Below, piece after piece: positions 23,516 through 31,651 of a stretch of DNA of 64,000 nucleotides. Source of the stretch: Chrysogorgia sp. JL179-B06 (lineage: Eukaryota; Cnidaria; Anthozoa; Scleralcyonacea; Chrysogorgiidae); assembly GCA_035772405.1 (NCBI GenBank), contig JAYKKM010000142.1:62001-126000 (forward strand), in the 5' to 3' direction. The notes beneath the pieces were generated by a model, which saw only the letters and a list, made by a program, of their open reading frames with translations, did no database searches and was not told the DNA's origin. The translations under genes and the position numbers were made by a program. Each line of letters opens with the position of its first letter. Position 1 is the first letter of the stretch.

Positions 23516-23758
23516 GATCTCCATTCTCTTCAACTCGTATTGACGCCATATCTTGTCGATAACCTTTGCGGACGCTTTTTTAATGTACGCTTCAGATTGA
23601 CTTACCACACCATCGCCAGACAGTCTAATAAGTTCGGCTCTCCTAACGTCAATGTTGTCTTCCACAGTCGAAGTGTCATCAGTCTCCTCAACTAGTTCCT
23701 CAATCGTGGGGTTTTCTTCACTTTTGCGTTTCACCATCACGTTATTACTTATACCCAT
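23246..23758 (-). CDS. Maverick protein of unknown function, straddles the TIR boundary
   Basis: 170 residues, ATG at 23758. Charged N-terminus (about 1-50), helical middle, and a hydrophobic C-terminal stretch near 128-148 (VESIVAIVTPYVPFLGLLSG) that could sit in a membrane. Last gene of the minus-strand block, starting 3 bp after the packaging ATPase stop. The last 90 codons lie within the left TIR, so a headless copy exists in the right TIR. I do not recognise a family. Confidence 0.8.
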   Translation of the reverse strand: MGISNNVMVKRKSEENPTIEELVEETDDTSTVEDNIDVRRAELIRLSGDGVVSQSEAYIKKASAKVIDKIWRQYELKRMEIANAFLTDLLISKFASLLDGLNAIENPDELNDELQKDPLLKKDVESIVAIVTPYVPFLGLLSGGITTSKYVYDHHFRSATTNTENSEQTD

Positions 23759-23761
23759 ATT

Positions 23762-24361
23762 TTATTGCGGAATAACAACTTCGTGACTGTATGGATAGCG
23801 CAGTGAGATTTCGAGTCTAGCGTACTTATTATTTTTTAATGCGGTCGCAATCGCCGACGATTTTTCTCTGCTAATGTTTCCAAGGTAATCGTCGATAACG
23901 ACCTTCATATCACTTCTGCTCGGACAGTAAAAGCAAACGAGCTTACTAATATTTTCTCTATACGGTTTTGCGATCGACGTCAGTTGTTGTGTGATGACAA
24001 TAACGCTCAACATAAAATGTCGCGCACTAAAAGCCAAGTTGACCAATTGACTAGTCCTATTCTTGACGTCCTGCCCACTCGCACAGTCGTCCAACACAAT
24101 CAGAGTGTTAGTACCTTTAAAAACGTTAGTCACACACTTGAGAACAGCGTCGACATTGTCTTGCGCGCAGTCTATCGCTAACACGTCGGGGTCGCGCACA
24201 TATTTCCAATCTTGATACGCTTTGTTCCACTCGAAAGTTGGACAAATCAACACAATGTAGTCAAATTTACTAAAGTACTCAGATTCCAATGTTTCCAGCA
24301 AATAATGCGTCTTACCACAAGCTGTCATACCAACGATTAGCATATTAAACGGAGTCTCCAT
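23762..24361 (-). CDS. genome-packaging ATPase (FtsK/HerA, A32-like)
   Basis: 199 residues. Walker A GMTACGKT at 11-18, Walker B TLIVLDD at 86-92, and a sensor-like VIVITQQ at 120-126. These fit the short packaging ATPases of Polintons, virophages, adenovirus-like and poxvirus-like viruses, which pump DNA into preformed capsids using ATP. Length is typical for the Polinton version. It lies 15 bp after the major capsid gene, the usual neighbourhood for this enzyme. Confidence 0.9.
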   Translation of the reverse strand: METPFNMLIVGMTACGKTHYLLETLESEYFSKFDYIVLICPTFEWNKAYQDWKYVRDPDVLAIDCAQDNVDAVLKCVTNVFKGTNTLIVLDDCASGQDVKNRTSQLVNLAFSARHFMLSVIVITQQLTSIAKPYRENISKLVCFYCPSRSDMKVVIDDYLGNISREKSSAIATALKNNKYARLEISLRYPYSHEVVIPQ

Positions 24362-24376
24362 TAACTCACGTTTGAT

Positions 24377-25615
24377 TTAATACTGGATTGACTGCAACCC
24401 ATTGTTCATGAAGTTGACCAACCCGTCACTCATCACAAACACCCTGCACATGACATTTGCAGTCGTCGCTTTCTTAGTGATCTCGAGAAGCACACCGGAT
24501 TGTGTGTTTACAATGTTCTTGCCAGTGGCGACATTGCGATTATCTTGAACACTCCTCAAGTCGATGACTAACGCAAAGCCATCTTTATAGAACCTCTGCA
24601 TGGTCATGAACTGAGCGTGTTCTTCACCCAACCCAAACAATCGTTTCGCTTCTGCATAGAACTTCGACTTTGGGATGCCTTGTGAGTACACACTATTTGG
24701 CACACCTTCAATTGTGACTCTAACACTATCAATATTTGGGTAAAGAAACTCCTCGCTGTCTGTTCGCACCTTATTCGTGAATAGCAACACAATCGCCTTC
24801 ATGCTTTTTCTTGGTAGATTAATGTTTTCATTCACAATGGTCGTACCTTTGTCCCATTCGGTGGTTTTCATCAACGTAACGTGCTCATATGACAAACTAC
24901 GACCACTTGCGTAGCCCGACGCTATTTCGTCAGCGAGCTCCTGGTTATCAATCGTCTCATACTCAAGCTCGAGGTTCTCCAGAGTGTATCCACCCACAGC
25001 GCTACCAGATTGCGCCACCATGATGTCTGTGGCCTTCGGAAGTGTGATCACATACTGCAAGTTGTTGTTCATGCTAAAAGGAGCGTACAACCCGTGGTCA
25101 TTCATGATTTTACCAAGCTTAATCCGCTGCTTCGTCCCAATCACACCAAACATTAACGCGTCACTAACTTTAGCAACGTTCCCACTCGTCGCACCACTGT
25201 CATCCTTAGAAACTAGCTTTCTCAAGTTCTCACCACCAACACCATAGTCAATCATTTGGTCTCGCGCAGTGACACTCTCCCAAAGGTCGCGATAAACACC
25301 AGTGTAATTTTCCCCATTGTTGTCATACACGGTCTCCCCAGCTAGTCTCACAACAAGTCTCTCAACCAACAACCTGCTCACATTGTTCAAGAACCAGCTT
25401 TTGGCGTTTGCATTCTTAAAGTCGAACACTAAACCTAACGATCCAGGCACCAAACAGCTACTAACCTTGAGCTTTGGTATATCAATGTAAAGTCCCTCGC
25501 CAGGACTGACTTTATTAGGGTTCAACGTGATCACATGCTGTGTTCTCACCCCCTTTATACCACCCATGGTCGCTCGTCTAAAACCAGGACTCAACTCTGC
25601 TGACGTGACGTTCAT
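24377..25615 (-). CDS. major capsid protein (double jelly-roll type)
   Basis: 412 residues, beta-rich, no membrane segment or signal peptide. It has the residue pattern expected of Polinton/adintovirus hexon-like capsid proteins: an N-terminal strand region with a PGEGLYIDIPKLK block (38-50), a conserved aromatic stretch (ENYTGVYRDLWES, about 102-114), and a C-terminal block with YSQGIPKSKFYAEAKRLFG. Two jelly rolls would build a pseudo-hexameric trimer. The adjacent ATPase and minor capsid candidate support it. The fold is inferred; a structure prediction should show two eight-stranded barrels. Confidence 0.75.
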   Translation of the reverse strand: MNVTSAELSPGFRRATMGGIKGVRTQHVITLNPNKVSPGEGLYIDIPKLKVSSCLVPGSLGLVFDFKNANAKSWFLNNVSRLLVERLVVRLAGETVYDNNGENYTGVYRDLWESVTARDQMIDYGVGGENLRKLVSKDDSGATSGNVAKVSDALMFGVIGTKQRIKLGKIMNDHGLYAPFSMNNNLQYVITLPKATDIMVAQSGSAVGGYTLENLELEYETIDNQELADEIASGYASGRSLSYEHVTLMKTTEWDKGTTIVNENINLPRKSMKAIVLLFTNKVRTDSEEFLYPNIDSVRVTIEGVPNSVYSQGIPKSKFYAEAKRLFGLGEEHAQFMTMQRFYKDGFALVIDLRSVQDNRNVATGKNIVNTQSGVLLEITKKATTANVMCRVFVMSDGLVNFMNNGLQSIQY

Positions 25616-25668
25616 ATACCTTTACATATGTTTTGTCATCTTCGAAGCTGAGACCCTCGAAGCTGAGA

Positions 25669-26985
25669 CTACCGTTTTAGCTTGTAATAATCATAAGCAA
25701 ACCACGCAAATATCACCGCAAGTACCCACAGATTTTGAGCCAACCAAGCGAGACCCTTTGCACCCAACGTCAACATATTGTAAACTAAATTAGCCAATCC
25801 AACAGCCCATGGACCCATCTTCATTATCGCGTTCTTAACAGCCTGTGCGAATGACTTTATGGCTTTAGCGCCTTTCATAACAGCAGACCTACCAGCGATA
25901 ATAATTGTTGTTATAATTCCAGCCATTGAAATTGCCACAACGCTCAACCCAACCACATTTTCTCTAGCCCACTTCTTGAACTTCTGCAATCTGTTAATGT
26001 CAGTCTCTTGTTGCTCTCTAACCTCCTCTATTTCTCGCTGTTTAATGACTCTGTCTCGCGCTTCTTCAAGCCCCACGATACGTTCTCTCAATTCAAAGAT
26101 AACGCTCTCGTCGTCTTCACCATCTAGTTTGTCTGACGTTCTATTTATTGCTTCTTGAAAGTGGTCTGCTTGTATTTGCAACGCACCATTGTCACCTGTT
26201 CTTGATTCAGGCAACACACTATCGCTCGGGTTAAGCACACCATTCAGCTCACGGTTTTCGTTTGGTGTTAGCCCATGTATGTCGTCGCGCTCTGTGTGTG
26301 TGGTGTCCAACAACGACATACTCCTCACAGTTTCCTCACGGTCTTTCGAGTTGGCTAGGATTTTATCCATAAGGTTTTTAAATTGGAAAACTGAGCGTCG
26401 CGCGACTTCAACGTCGTTATTGTACCGCAGAACACCACCCTTCCCACGTTTGAGAACTATTTGCTCTTTACCAAATTCGTTTTTATTAAGCATAGGTTTG
26501 AATGATATATTATTGCTCTTACTTATTGATACTCTGTTTCGCAGCGCTAACACATCGTCGTCACGAGTGTCAAACTTGAATCGCACCCCAGTTTTATTAC
26601 TAAAGAACTTTTCTAAGCTCATCAAAACTTGGTTCTCAGGGTTCGACGGCAAATCGTTGACATCAAACTCTACTACTGGGACTTCTGTGCTAGTTCCCCT
26701 TATTGTCACCGTTTTACCACCGTCAGCGTCAATAAACGACGTCTCCTCTTGCCCACCTTGTCTTTTATCAAGCTCACCTCTTATCTTTTCTACGTAGTCA
26801 TGATAGTTGTCGTAATTAACACGGACGTTCGTCGACATGTTTTTTACAGTGTACTTAGTGTCCATGTCTGTAAGCCGCTCCTCAATATTAGTGAGTTCCT
26901 CTTCTAGTCGCTCATCACTCATGCCTTCGTACTTGTCGAGGTTTTCCATCTCAAAGTCGTCGAAACCTTCCCCACCTTCGACCAT
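25669..26985 (-). CDS. coiled-coil membrane protein, likely virion component
   Basis: 438 residues. Acidic coiled-coil-like N-terminus (about 10-85), a second charged helical region near 300-335, then hydrophobic stretches at about 345-362 (VVGLSVVAISMAGIITTIII) and 392-430, ending in a basic KLKR. The position between capsid and integrase genes, and the membrane-active C-terminus, recall internal or membrane-interacting capsid proteins of adenovirus-like viruses, but I see no direct motif. Not a recognised enzyme. Confidence 0.75.
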   Translation of the reverse strand: MVEGGEGFDDFEMENLDKYEGMSDERLEEELTNIEERLTDMDTKYTVKNMSTNVRVNYDNYHDYVEKIRGELDKRQGGQEETSFIDADGGKTVTIRGTSTEVPVVEFDVNDLPSNPENQVLMSLEKFFSNKTGVRFKFDTRDDDVLALRNRVSISKSNNISFKPMLNKNEFGKEQIVLKRGKGGVLRYNNDVEVARRSVFQFKNLMDKILANSKDREETVRSMSLLDTTHTERDDIHGLTPNENRELNGVLNPSDSVLPESRTGDNGALQIQADHFQEAINRTSDKLDGEDDESVIFELRERIVGLEEARDRVIKQREIEEVREQQETDINRLQKFKKWARENVVGLSVVAISMAGIITTIIIAGRSAVMKGAKAIKSFAQAVKNAIMKMGPWAVGLANLVYNMLTLGAKGLAWLAQNLWVLAVIFAWFAYDYYKLKR

Positions 26986-26991
26986 ATTACA

Positions 26992-28095
26992 TTAGCTCAC
27001 ATTTTGAATGTCGCTTTCTGATATCCACGAATTATGTTTGTTCTCATAACCCAACCATTTGACCAGCGCCATCTTCTTCCCTCTGACTTTCTTTCTTTTC
27101 AACACCTTTTCAACTCTGTACACATCGTCGCCATGTTTCCTATTGACCAGCGATAATTCCTGTTCGTAAAATTTACCAATAATCTGTTCACCGGTGTGAT
27201 CCTCAATTTCGTACACATTCGGATCACCGCGAATAACCTTTACCACTTTAAACAGCTCTTCAGTGAAGTTGGCTTCATAGCCCTTTGTGAACACACTCTT
27301 GTACTTACTAATTCTCACCGATTGACCAACTCTAAACTTTGGCAATGGGTTGTCTGCAAATTGATGACCAAACAAAGTGGTCCACACTTCACCCTCATTC
27401 GACTTATTGACATCCTTCGGCTTCATCATAATACTGCGGTTCACATTGCTATTGTAATTGCTCACAAACTGGTCGAGACCCTCAATCCATTTGTACGTTC
27501 CACGGGTGTAAAAGTACTTCCACATAATGCTCTTGAGGCTTCTATTGAAACGCTCAACAACAGCAGCCTTTTTATCGCTCTTAGTGCTGAAATATTCAAC
27601 ACCATGTTCTTTCAGTAAACTTTTCACGCCAACATTGTAGAACTCAAGTCCATCGTCAAATTGCGCTAACTTAGGTGCGACCCCAAACCGATCTTTAAAG
27701 TCATTCAACAATTTTCCAACAGCCTTAGTCATGTTCTTAGTGTCTTTTCTGTAAACTGCAATTCCAAAAGCATATCTACTCAATATTTCAATGCCTGTTA
27801 GTATCCAATAATACCCCTTGTTCTGTTTTGAGTACTTACTCATGTCCACTAAGTCCATTTGGAGCTCTTCACCAAGAAATCCAACAAAAGTCGCACGGAA
27901 CTTATGTCTTCTCACAATAGGTTTGTACCTAGTGTAAGTGTCCTGCGCTGTCAACCATTCTTTCACTGTTTTTCTAGTTACTTTCAATCCGTCTCCCAAT
28001 GCACTTCGATACAGTCTCTCTACACCAGTGTACCCTGTCTTGGGATTATAATAGATGTCTCGCAACCCTTGTTCTGTTTCCACACCGAGTTCCAT
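26992..28095 (-). CDS. RVE-family integrase with C-terminal chromodomain
   Basis: 367 residues from the ATG at 28095; an in-frame GTG at 28104 is rejected because it overlaps the upstream stop. Retroviral-type catalytic core: first Asp in LQMDLVDM (81), second in AQFDDGLEF (147), Glu in VVERFNRSLK (181). This DDE enzyme joins the TIR ends to target DNA and makes 6-bp duplications, as seen. No HHCC finger is evident at the N-terminus. Residues about 325-362 form a chromodomain (YRVEKVL, ALVKWLGY, NSWISESDI), which can read methylated histone tails and steer integration. It starts 5 bp after the candidate minor capsid stop. Confidence 0.95.
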   Translation of the reverse strand: MELGVETEQGLRDIYYNPKTGYTGVERLYRSALGDGLKVTRKTVKEWLTAQDTYTRYKPIVRRHKFRATFVGFLGEELQMDLVDMSKYSKQNKGYYWILTGIEILSRYAFGIAVYRKDTKNMTKAVGKLLNDFKDRFGVAPKLAQFDDGLEFYNVGVKSLLKEHGVEYFSTKSDKKAAVVERFNRSLKSIMWKYFYTRGTYKWIEGLDQFVSNYNSNVNRSIMMKPKDVNKSNEGEVWTTLFGHQFADNPLPKFRVGQSVRISKYKSVFTKGYEANFTEELFKVVKVIRGDPNVYEIEDHTGEQIIGKFYEQELSLVNRKHGDDVYRVEKVLKRKKVRGKKMALVKWLGYENKHNSWISESDIQNVS

Positions 28096-28100
28096 ATAAT

Positions 28101-28820
28101 TCACACAATATACAGTTCCAATAACACCGCGCCAATTTTAATAGCGCCGTTATTTGGTTTGATGCGAAACGTCATACTTGAGTAAACACCTTTTTTAACA
28201 CTCACCTTGGACTCGATGTCCACATGACGTTGCACTGACCCATTCAAAGACTGTTTAGTGGGTATTGGCAACGTTGTGATCACACTGCTTCGCTTCCCAT
28301 CAATACCCACGTTGCTCTCGGTTTCAACAATATCACATAAGATCTCTATGTACTTCAGACCTCTGAGCATGTCGACCTCGTTTGGACTAGTGTGCCACCG
28401 TGAGTCACCCTTAATCACCCTATCCCTCGCGAAACCAAATAGAGGTCCAAGAGTACCTTTAAGCGTGACTGGGGCGTTAGCCTTAAATATAGATCTACTT
28501 GTGAGCGGCAATTTCTTTATCTCAAGGTCCCTCCCCCCTCCCCCACTTGTTTTAAATTCTTGTTCTAAGAGTCTGGCCAGTGCGTCGAAGCTAGCGTACC
28601 CTCCACTCGTTATCGTACTTTTAAGATCACTCGAAGGGTGGCTCAGCGCGGAGAGCTGAGTGGCGTCGCTATCAAATACGTTATTGTAGTTCCAAAACAC
28701 AGTGGCTGTCTTGACCATAATGCATGGGTTATCATGCGTGATCATCATCGCGTTGTCAAAGGACACAACTTTTTCTACGCCTTCAATGAACACCGTCAAC
28801 TTTCGCATTATGTATAACAT
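28101..28820 (-). CDS. candidate minor capsid (penton-like) protein
   Basis: 239 residues, ATG at 28820; a second in-frame ATG four codons later (28808) is also possible. Beta-rich, no membrane segment. Conserved-looking blocks are SGGYASFDALARLLEQEF, LGPLFGFARD and MLRGLKYIEILCDIVE, then SSVITTLPIP. This arrangement resembles the single jelly-roll vertex proteins of Polintons, and it heads the minus-strand capsid block. Family assignment rests on pattern and position. Confidence 0.65.
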   Translation of the reverse strand: MLYIMRKLTVFIEGVEKVVSFDNAMMITHDNPCIMVKTATVFWNYNNVFDSDATQLSALSHPSSDLKSTITSGGYASFDALARLLEQEFKTSGGGGRDLEIKKLPLTSRSIFKANAPVTLKGTLGPLFGFARDRVIKGDSRWHTSPNEVDMLRGLKYIEILCDIVETESNVGIDGKRSSVITTLPIPTKQSLNGSVQRHVDIESKVSVKKGVYSSMTFRIKPNNGAIKIGAVLLELYIV

Positions 28821-28834
28821 ATGGTATATTATAT
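28821..28834. promoter_or_regulatory. 14-bp divergent start region
   Basis: Only 14 bp (ATGGTATATTATAT) separate the opposed ATGs of the capsid and tail-anchored genes. It contains TATA-like AT runs on both strands. Promoter elements or 5' UTRs must overlap the opposite coding region. Confidence 0.5.
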
Positions 28835-30319
28835 ATGCAGAAAGCCCTTCACGATTACTATGGAAAGTATTACAAACGTGCGATGGTGAACACGTCGAAG
28901 GCTACACATGACGCAAAGGCAGACTTCATCAAAAAGTACCCCAACGCTACTTTAGGCAAATTCGAGTTCTATCCAAATATTTCACAAGATGGTAAGATCA
29001 TGAGTGTCGATGTGTATTTCAGAAACAATGACATCCTCAGCACAGACATAACCAGCACAACCTTCAAAAATGATAAAAGCATGTGGAAGTGGCTACACAA
29101 TAGTAAGTTCCCAATAATATGGCAAGGTGGTGGAGCTACCCAACCACTGCCAAAAGGTCATAAAAACCACTGGGGGCTTTGGGATGGCTATCCAACAGAA
29201 AATGTGTTAAATTATCCAGTGAATAACTTTAAAGTCTTTGTTAACCAAAATAGCTACTTCATGTCAAAGCTGCCAGTCTTGCGAGTCACCACGTCAAAGA
29301 CCATGTCAACGTGGGATGACAACGAGTCTTACTATCGCGTTGTGTTTGCGACGTATTGTGCGAGTTTCTGTTGTGGGGTGTCACTGCAACATTTATCAGT
29401 ATCGCAAGAAGTTCACCCTGTGGTCACAAGTGTGATGAGATTTCATTTGTACTTCACCATTAGGAGACTTCTCAGAAGAATGGAAGGTGGTGAGACCATG
29501 AAATCAATAAGTAGAGAATTCAACGCTTCTGAATTGTATGGTAAGATCTCTAAGATTCCTAGAAAACATTATTACCAGAATAAAGTCCTGAGCGATGGCA
29601 CAACAGGTGAAACCAGAGTCTTCACACTCAACGACGTTCAGAACGATTACAAACGATATGTCGCGCGATTGTCAGACGGTTTTACCAACATTGGGCTGCA
29701 ATATCTAAATCAGAGCATAGAGTCCTTTGTGTACTCCACACTTGGTGCGCAAGCGAGAACACGTGTATCAGTCGTTGGTGGTTCTGCAGGAAGTCTAGAG
29801 ACCCAACAAGAATTCCGCAAGTTGTTTTCTGACAGTGTTGTACAGTATGACGTGTCGACATGGATCCTCAACATGAATAAATCGATTAGAGACACCAACG
29901 TTGTCCAAAATCTCGCGGTGTCGCCAAGTACATGGTTAATGCCAAGCAACGTGGTGATACTCAAGAATAAAATCGCTGGGTACAACAACTTATTAAAGAT
30001 TGCCACAGAGTCCATGAAATTTGGAGTGAACACTCGCTTGAATGCAACAACACCAACAATTACAGCTAAAAAAGTCCACCAAGAAAATGTGGTGACTCAC
30101 TCATTAGTAGTACCAACAATCGTGAAGAAAAAAGCTCACCAAGAAAATGTGGCGGCGCTAAGTAATCTCGTGGCTAAAAAAGTTCATCAAAAAAGTGCGG
30201 CACCACTTCCCATGAGAGAAGCACTTCCCACAAGTAAGTCAGACACGACGACGTTGGCGATAGTGTTAGGGTTCTCAGCAGTCTCTGGTTATCTGCTAAC
30301 CAAATACACCTTGAAGTAG
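28835..30319 (+). CDS. tail-anchored Maverick protein of unknown function
   Basis: 494 residues. N-terminal region with many aromatic residues (about 5-200), a helical middle, a linker holding three copies of a KKVHQENV-like motif (about 411-455), and a C-terminal hydrophobic helix (about 473-489) followed by KYTLK. The layout suggests anchoring in a membrane with most of the protein on one side. A GHKNHW segment (108-113) and Cys175/179/180 faintly recall a cysteine-protease layout, but the acidic partner and the CG motif are not convincing. First gene of the central plus-strand block. Confidence 0.75.
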   Translation: MQKALHDYYGKYYKRAMVNTSKATHDAKADFIKKYPNATLGKFEFYPNISQDGKIMSVDVYFRNNDILSTDITSTTFKNDKSMWKWLHNSKFPIIWQGGGATQPLPKGHKNHWGLWDGYPTENVLNYPVNNFKVFVNQNSYFMSKLPVLRVTTSKTMSTWDDNESYYRVVFATYCASFCCGVSLQHLSVSQEVHPVVTSVMRFHLYFTIRRLLRRMEGGETMKSISREFNASELYGKISKIPRKHYYQNKVLSDGTTGETRVFTLNDVQNDYKRYVARLSDGFTNIGLQYLNQSIESFVYSTLGAQARTRVSVVGGSAGSLETQQEFRKLFSDSVVQYDVSTWILNMNKSIRDTNVVQNLAVSPSTWLMPSNVVILKNKIAGYNNLLKIATESMKFGVNTRLNATTPTITAKKVHQENVVTHSLVVPTIVKKKAHQENVAALSNLVAKKVHQKSAAPLPMREALPTSKSDTTTLAIVLGFSAVSGYLLTKYTLK

Positions 30320-30321
30320 TA

Positions 30322-31272
30322 ATGAGTCTAAACTACGGGTATGAGTCTGACGACCCTCACGATAAAATACTAAAGAGAACGAAAAGACATCTGGACGAAG
30401 ATCCTAAATTAAGCGCGACCGGTGGAAGGATGTCTGGAATAATAGACATGCAAGGCTCAGCAATAAAAAACGTAGCAGACCCAGTCGATGACTCAGACGT
30501 TATCAATAAAAGAACTATAGAGCAATTGTTAGCAGGTTTCCTCAAGAGTCAGTCCTACAATGTTGTGCTCGACTTCAACGTTAGCACACACGCCTTGAAA
30601 AATGTGGAATTTCACGCCAATGGTTCAAACAAAGTGAAAGCCATTGGTGAAACAAGCAAATTAGTGCAAAACAACCCAGCTTATGGTCCTATTGTTGGCA
30701 TCAGCGGTGTAAGCCAAAGTTTTCTATCACCTGTGTTAACACCAATCCCACTTGAGTCAGGTCTCCATTTTAATTGTCCCAGTATGCAATGGTGTGATCT
30801 CTCTATTTTTGTTGTGGTGAGGTTACCTACTCGCACCGCTGGATCAAATTGGGAGACAATTATATCGAACGACGATGGTCAGTGGGATAAGTTCATAGGG
30901 TACAAGACTGGTATGACTAATGGACTCGCGTATGGTGGTAGCATCCCAGCAATGGAGAGCATATGCACTATTCCGAGTAGCATTGACATAAGTAAAACGC
31001 ATATGATATCAATACACTGGCAAATGGACAATTCACATGTCAGGGTCAACAACGTTAAGTCAACCGATTCAGACTTCATAGCAAATATGAAAAAGATAGG
31101 CACACCCTATGGAACGATTTTTGGAATACATCGACCAAGAATACCACTCGCACCTTATGCATACCCATCGTTGATAGAATTCTACGGTGTGAAAATTGTG
31201 AGTGGTTACATGACGAACCGAGACATCATAATCATGGGTGGAGAGATGATGAAGGAATATGGTGTAAAGTAA
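30322..31272 (+). CDS. fibre-like protein with lectin-like C-terminal domain
   Basis: 316 residues, 2 bp after the previous stop. Residues 34-70 (GGRMSGIIDMQGSAIKNV, ADPVDDSDVINKRTIEQLL) match the N-M-x-x-x-I-x-N-V-x-D-P-x-x-x-x-D-x-x-NK repeat found in trimeric tail or fibre shafts of phages and some large viruses. Residues about 140-310 are beta-rich with a pattern like concanavalin-A/LamG folds (DLSIFVVVRLP; WETIISNDDGQWDKFIGY; MISIHWQMDNSHVRVNN). A short shaft plus sugar-binding head would suit a receptor-binding spike. The function is inferred. Confidence 0.65.
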   Translation: MSLNYGYESDDPHDKILKRTKRHLDEDPKLSATGGRMSGIIDMQGSAIKNVADPVDDSDVINKRTIEQLLAGFLKSQSYNVVLDFNVSTHALKNVEFHANGSNKVKAIGETSKLVQNNPAYGPIVGISGVSQSFLSPVLTPIPLESGLHFNCPSMQWCDLSIFVVVRLPTRTAGSNWETIISNDDGQWDKFIGYKTGMTNGLAYGGSIPAMESICTIPSSIDISKTHMISIHWQMDNSHVRVNNVKSTDSDFIANMKKIGTPYGTIFGIHRPRIPLAPYAYPSLIEFYGVKIVSGYMTNRDIIIMGGEMMKEYGVK

Positions 31273-31479
31273 ATGGGAGCATGTTTTTCGAGACCTCATG
31301 AAATATATAAAATAAATAAGACGACTGATCACATGTTCAAAGCTGGTGGGTCATTTGGCCGCGGTGATATAACTCTCGAGCTCCACGCTGAGATTGGTAT
31401 GAGGTCTAAAAAGACTTACGGCGAACCTATTATGTTACCAGAATTAGACACTGTGGGGGTGGTAGGAGACGTGACTTAA
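31273..31479 (+). CDS. small protein with MGACFS acylation motif
   Basis: 68 residues; its ATG follows the previous stop with no gap. MGACFSRP fits N-myristoylation (Gly2, small residue at 5-6, Ser6, basic next) with a neighbouring Cys4 for palmitoylation. No transmembrane helix. Dual acylation would hold it on a membrane, for example as a matrix-like or assembly factor. No family recognised. Confidence 0.7.
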   Translation: MGACFSRPHEIYKINKTTDHMFKAGGSFGRGDITLELHAEIGMRSKKTYGEPIMLPELDTVGVVGDVT

Positions 31480-31487
31480 GTTATGTA

Positions 31488-31628
31488 ATGGGTTGGCTTA
31501 GAAAACTGGCTCGTAACATTAGAGACTTTTTCAGACGACGTAGAAAACTGAAGACTAATAAAACACACCTGCTGCATTGGTACACAACAAACCAGATCTA
31601 TAAAAAACCTGACACCTATGTCGAGTAG
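31488..31628 (+). CDS. 46-residue basic peptide
   Basis: ATG at 31488, stop TAG at 31626-31628. The start is MGWLRKLARNIRDFFRRRRK, an amphipathic and highly basic helix; the rest is KLKTNKTHLLHWYTTNQ-like. It sits 8 bp after one gene and 23 bp before the next in a packed block, which argues it is real. It could be a DNA-binding core peptide or a membrane-active helix. Too short for a family call. Confidence 0.55.
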   Translation: MGWLRKLARNIRDFFRRRRKLKTNKTHLLHWYTTNQIYKKPDTYVE

Positions 31629-31651
31629 TTTTTTTTTGCGAGGCTATAGTA

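Noticed and set aside
28095..28104. Integrase start at 28104
   Set aside because: That codon is GTG and overlaps the upstream stop; the ATG at 28095 is a normal eukaryotic start and keeps all domains.
28835..30319. Calling the 494-residue protein a maturation protease
   Set aside because: HW and clustered cysteines are present, but the acidic residue and oxyanion Gln patterns are not; too weak to claim.
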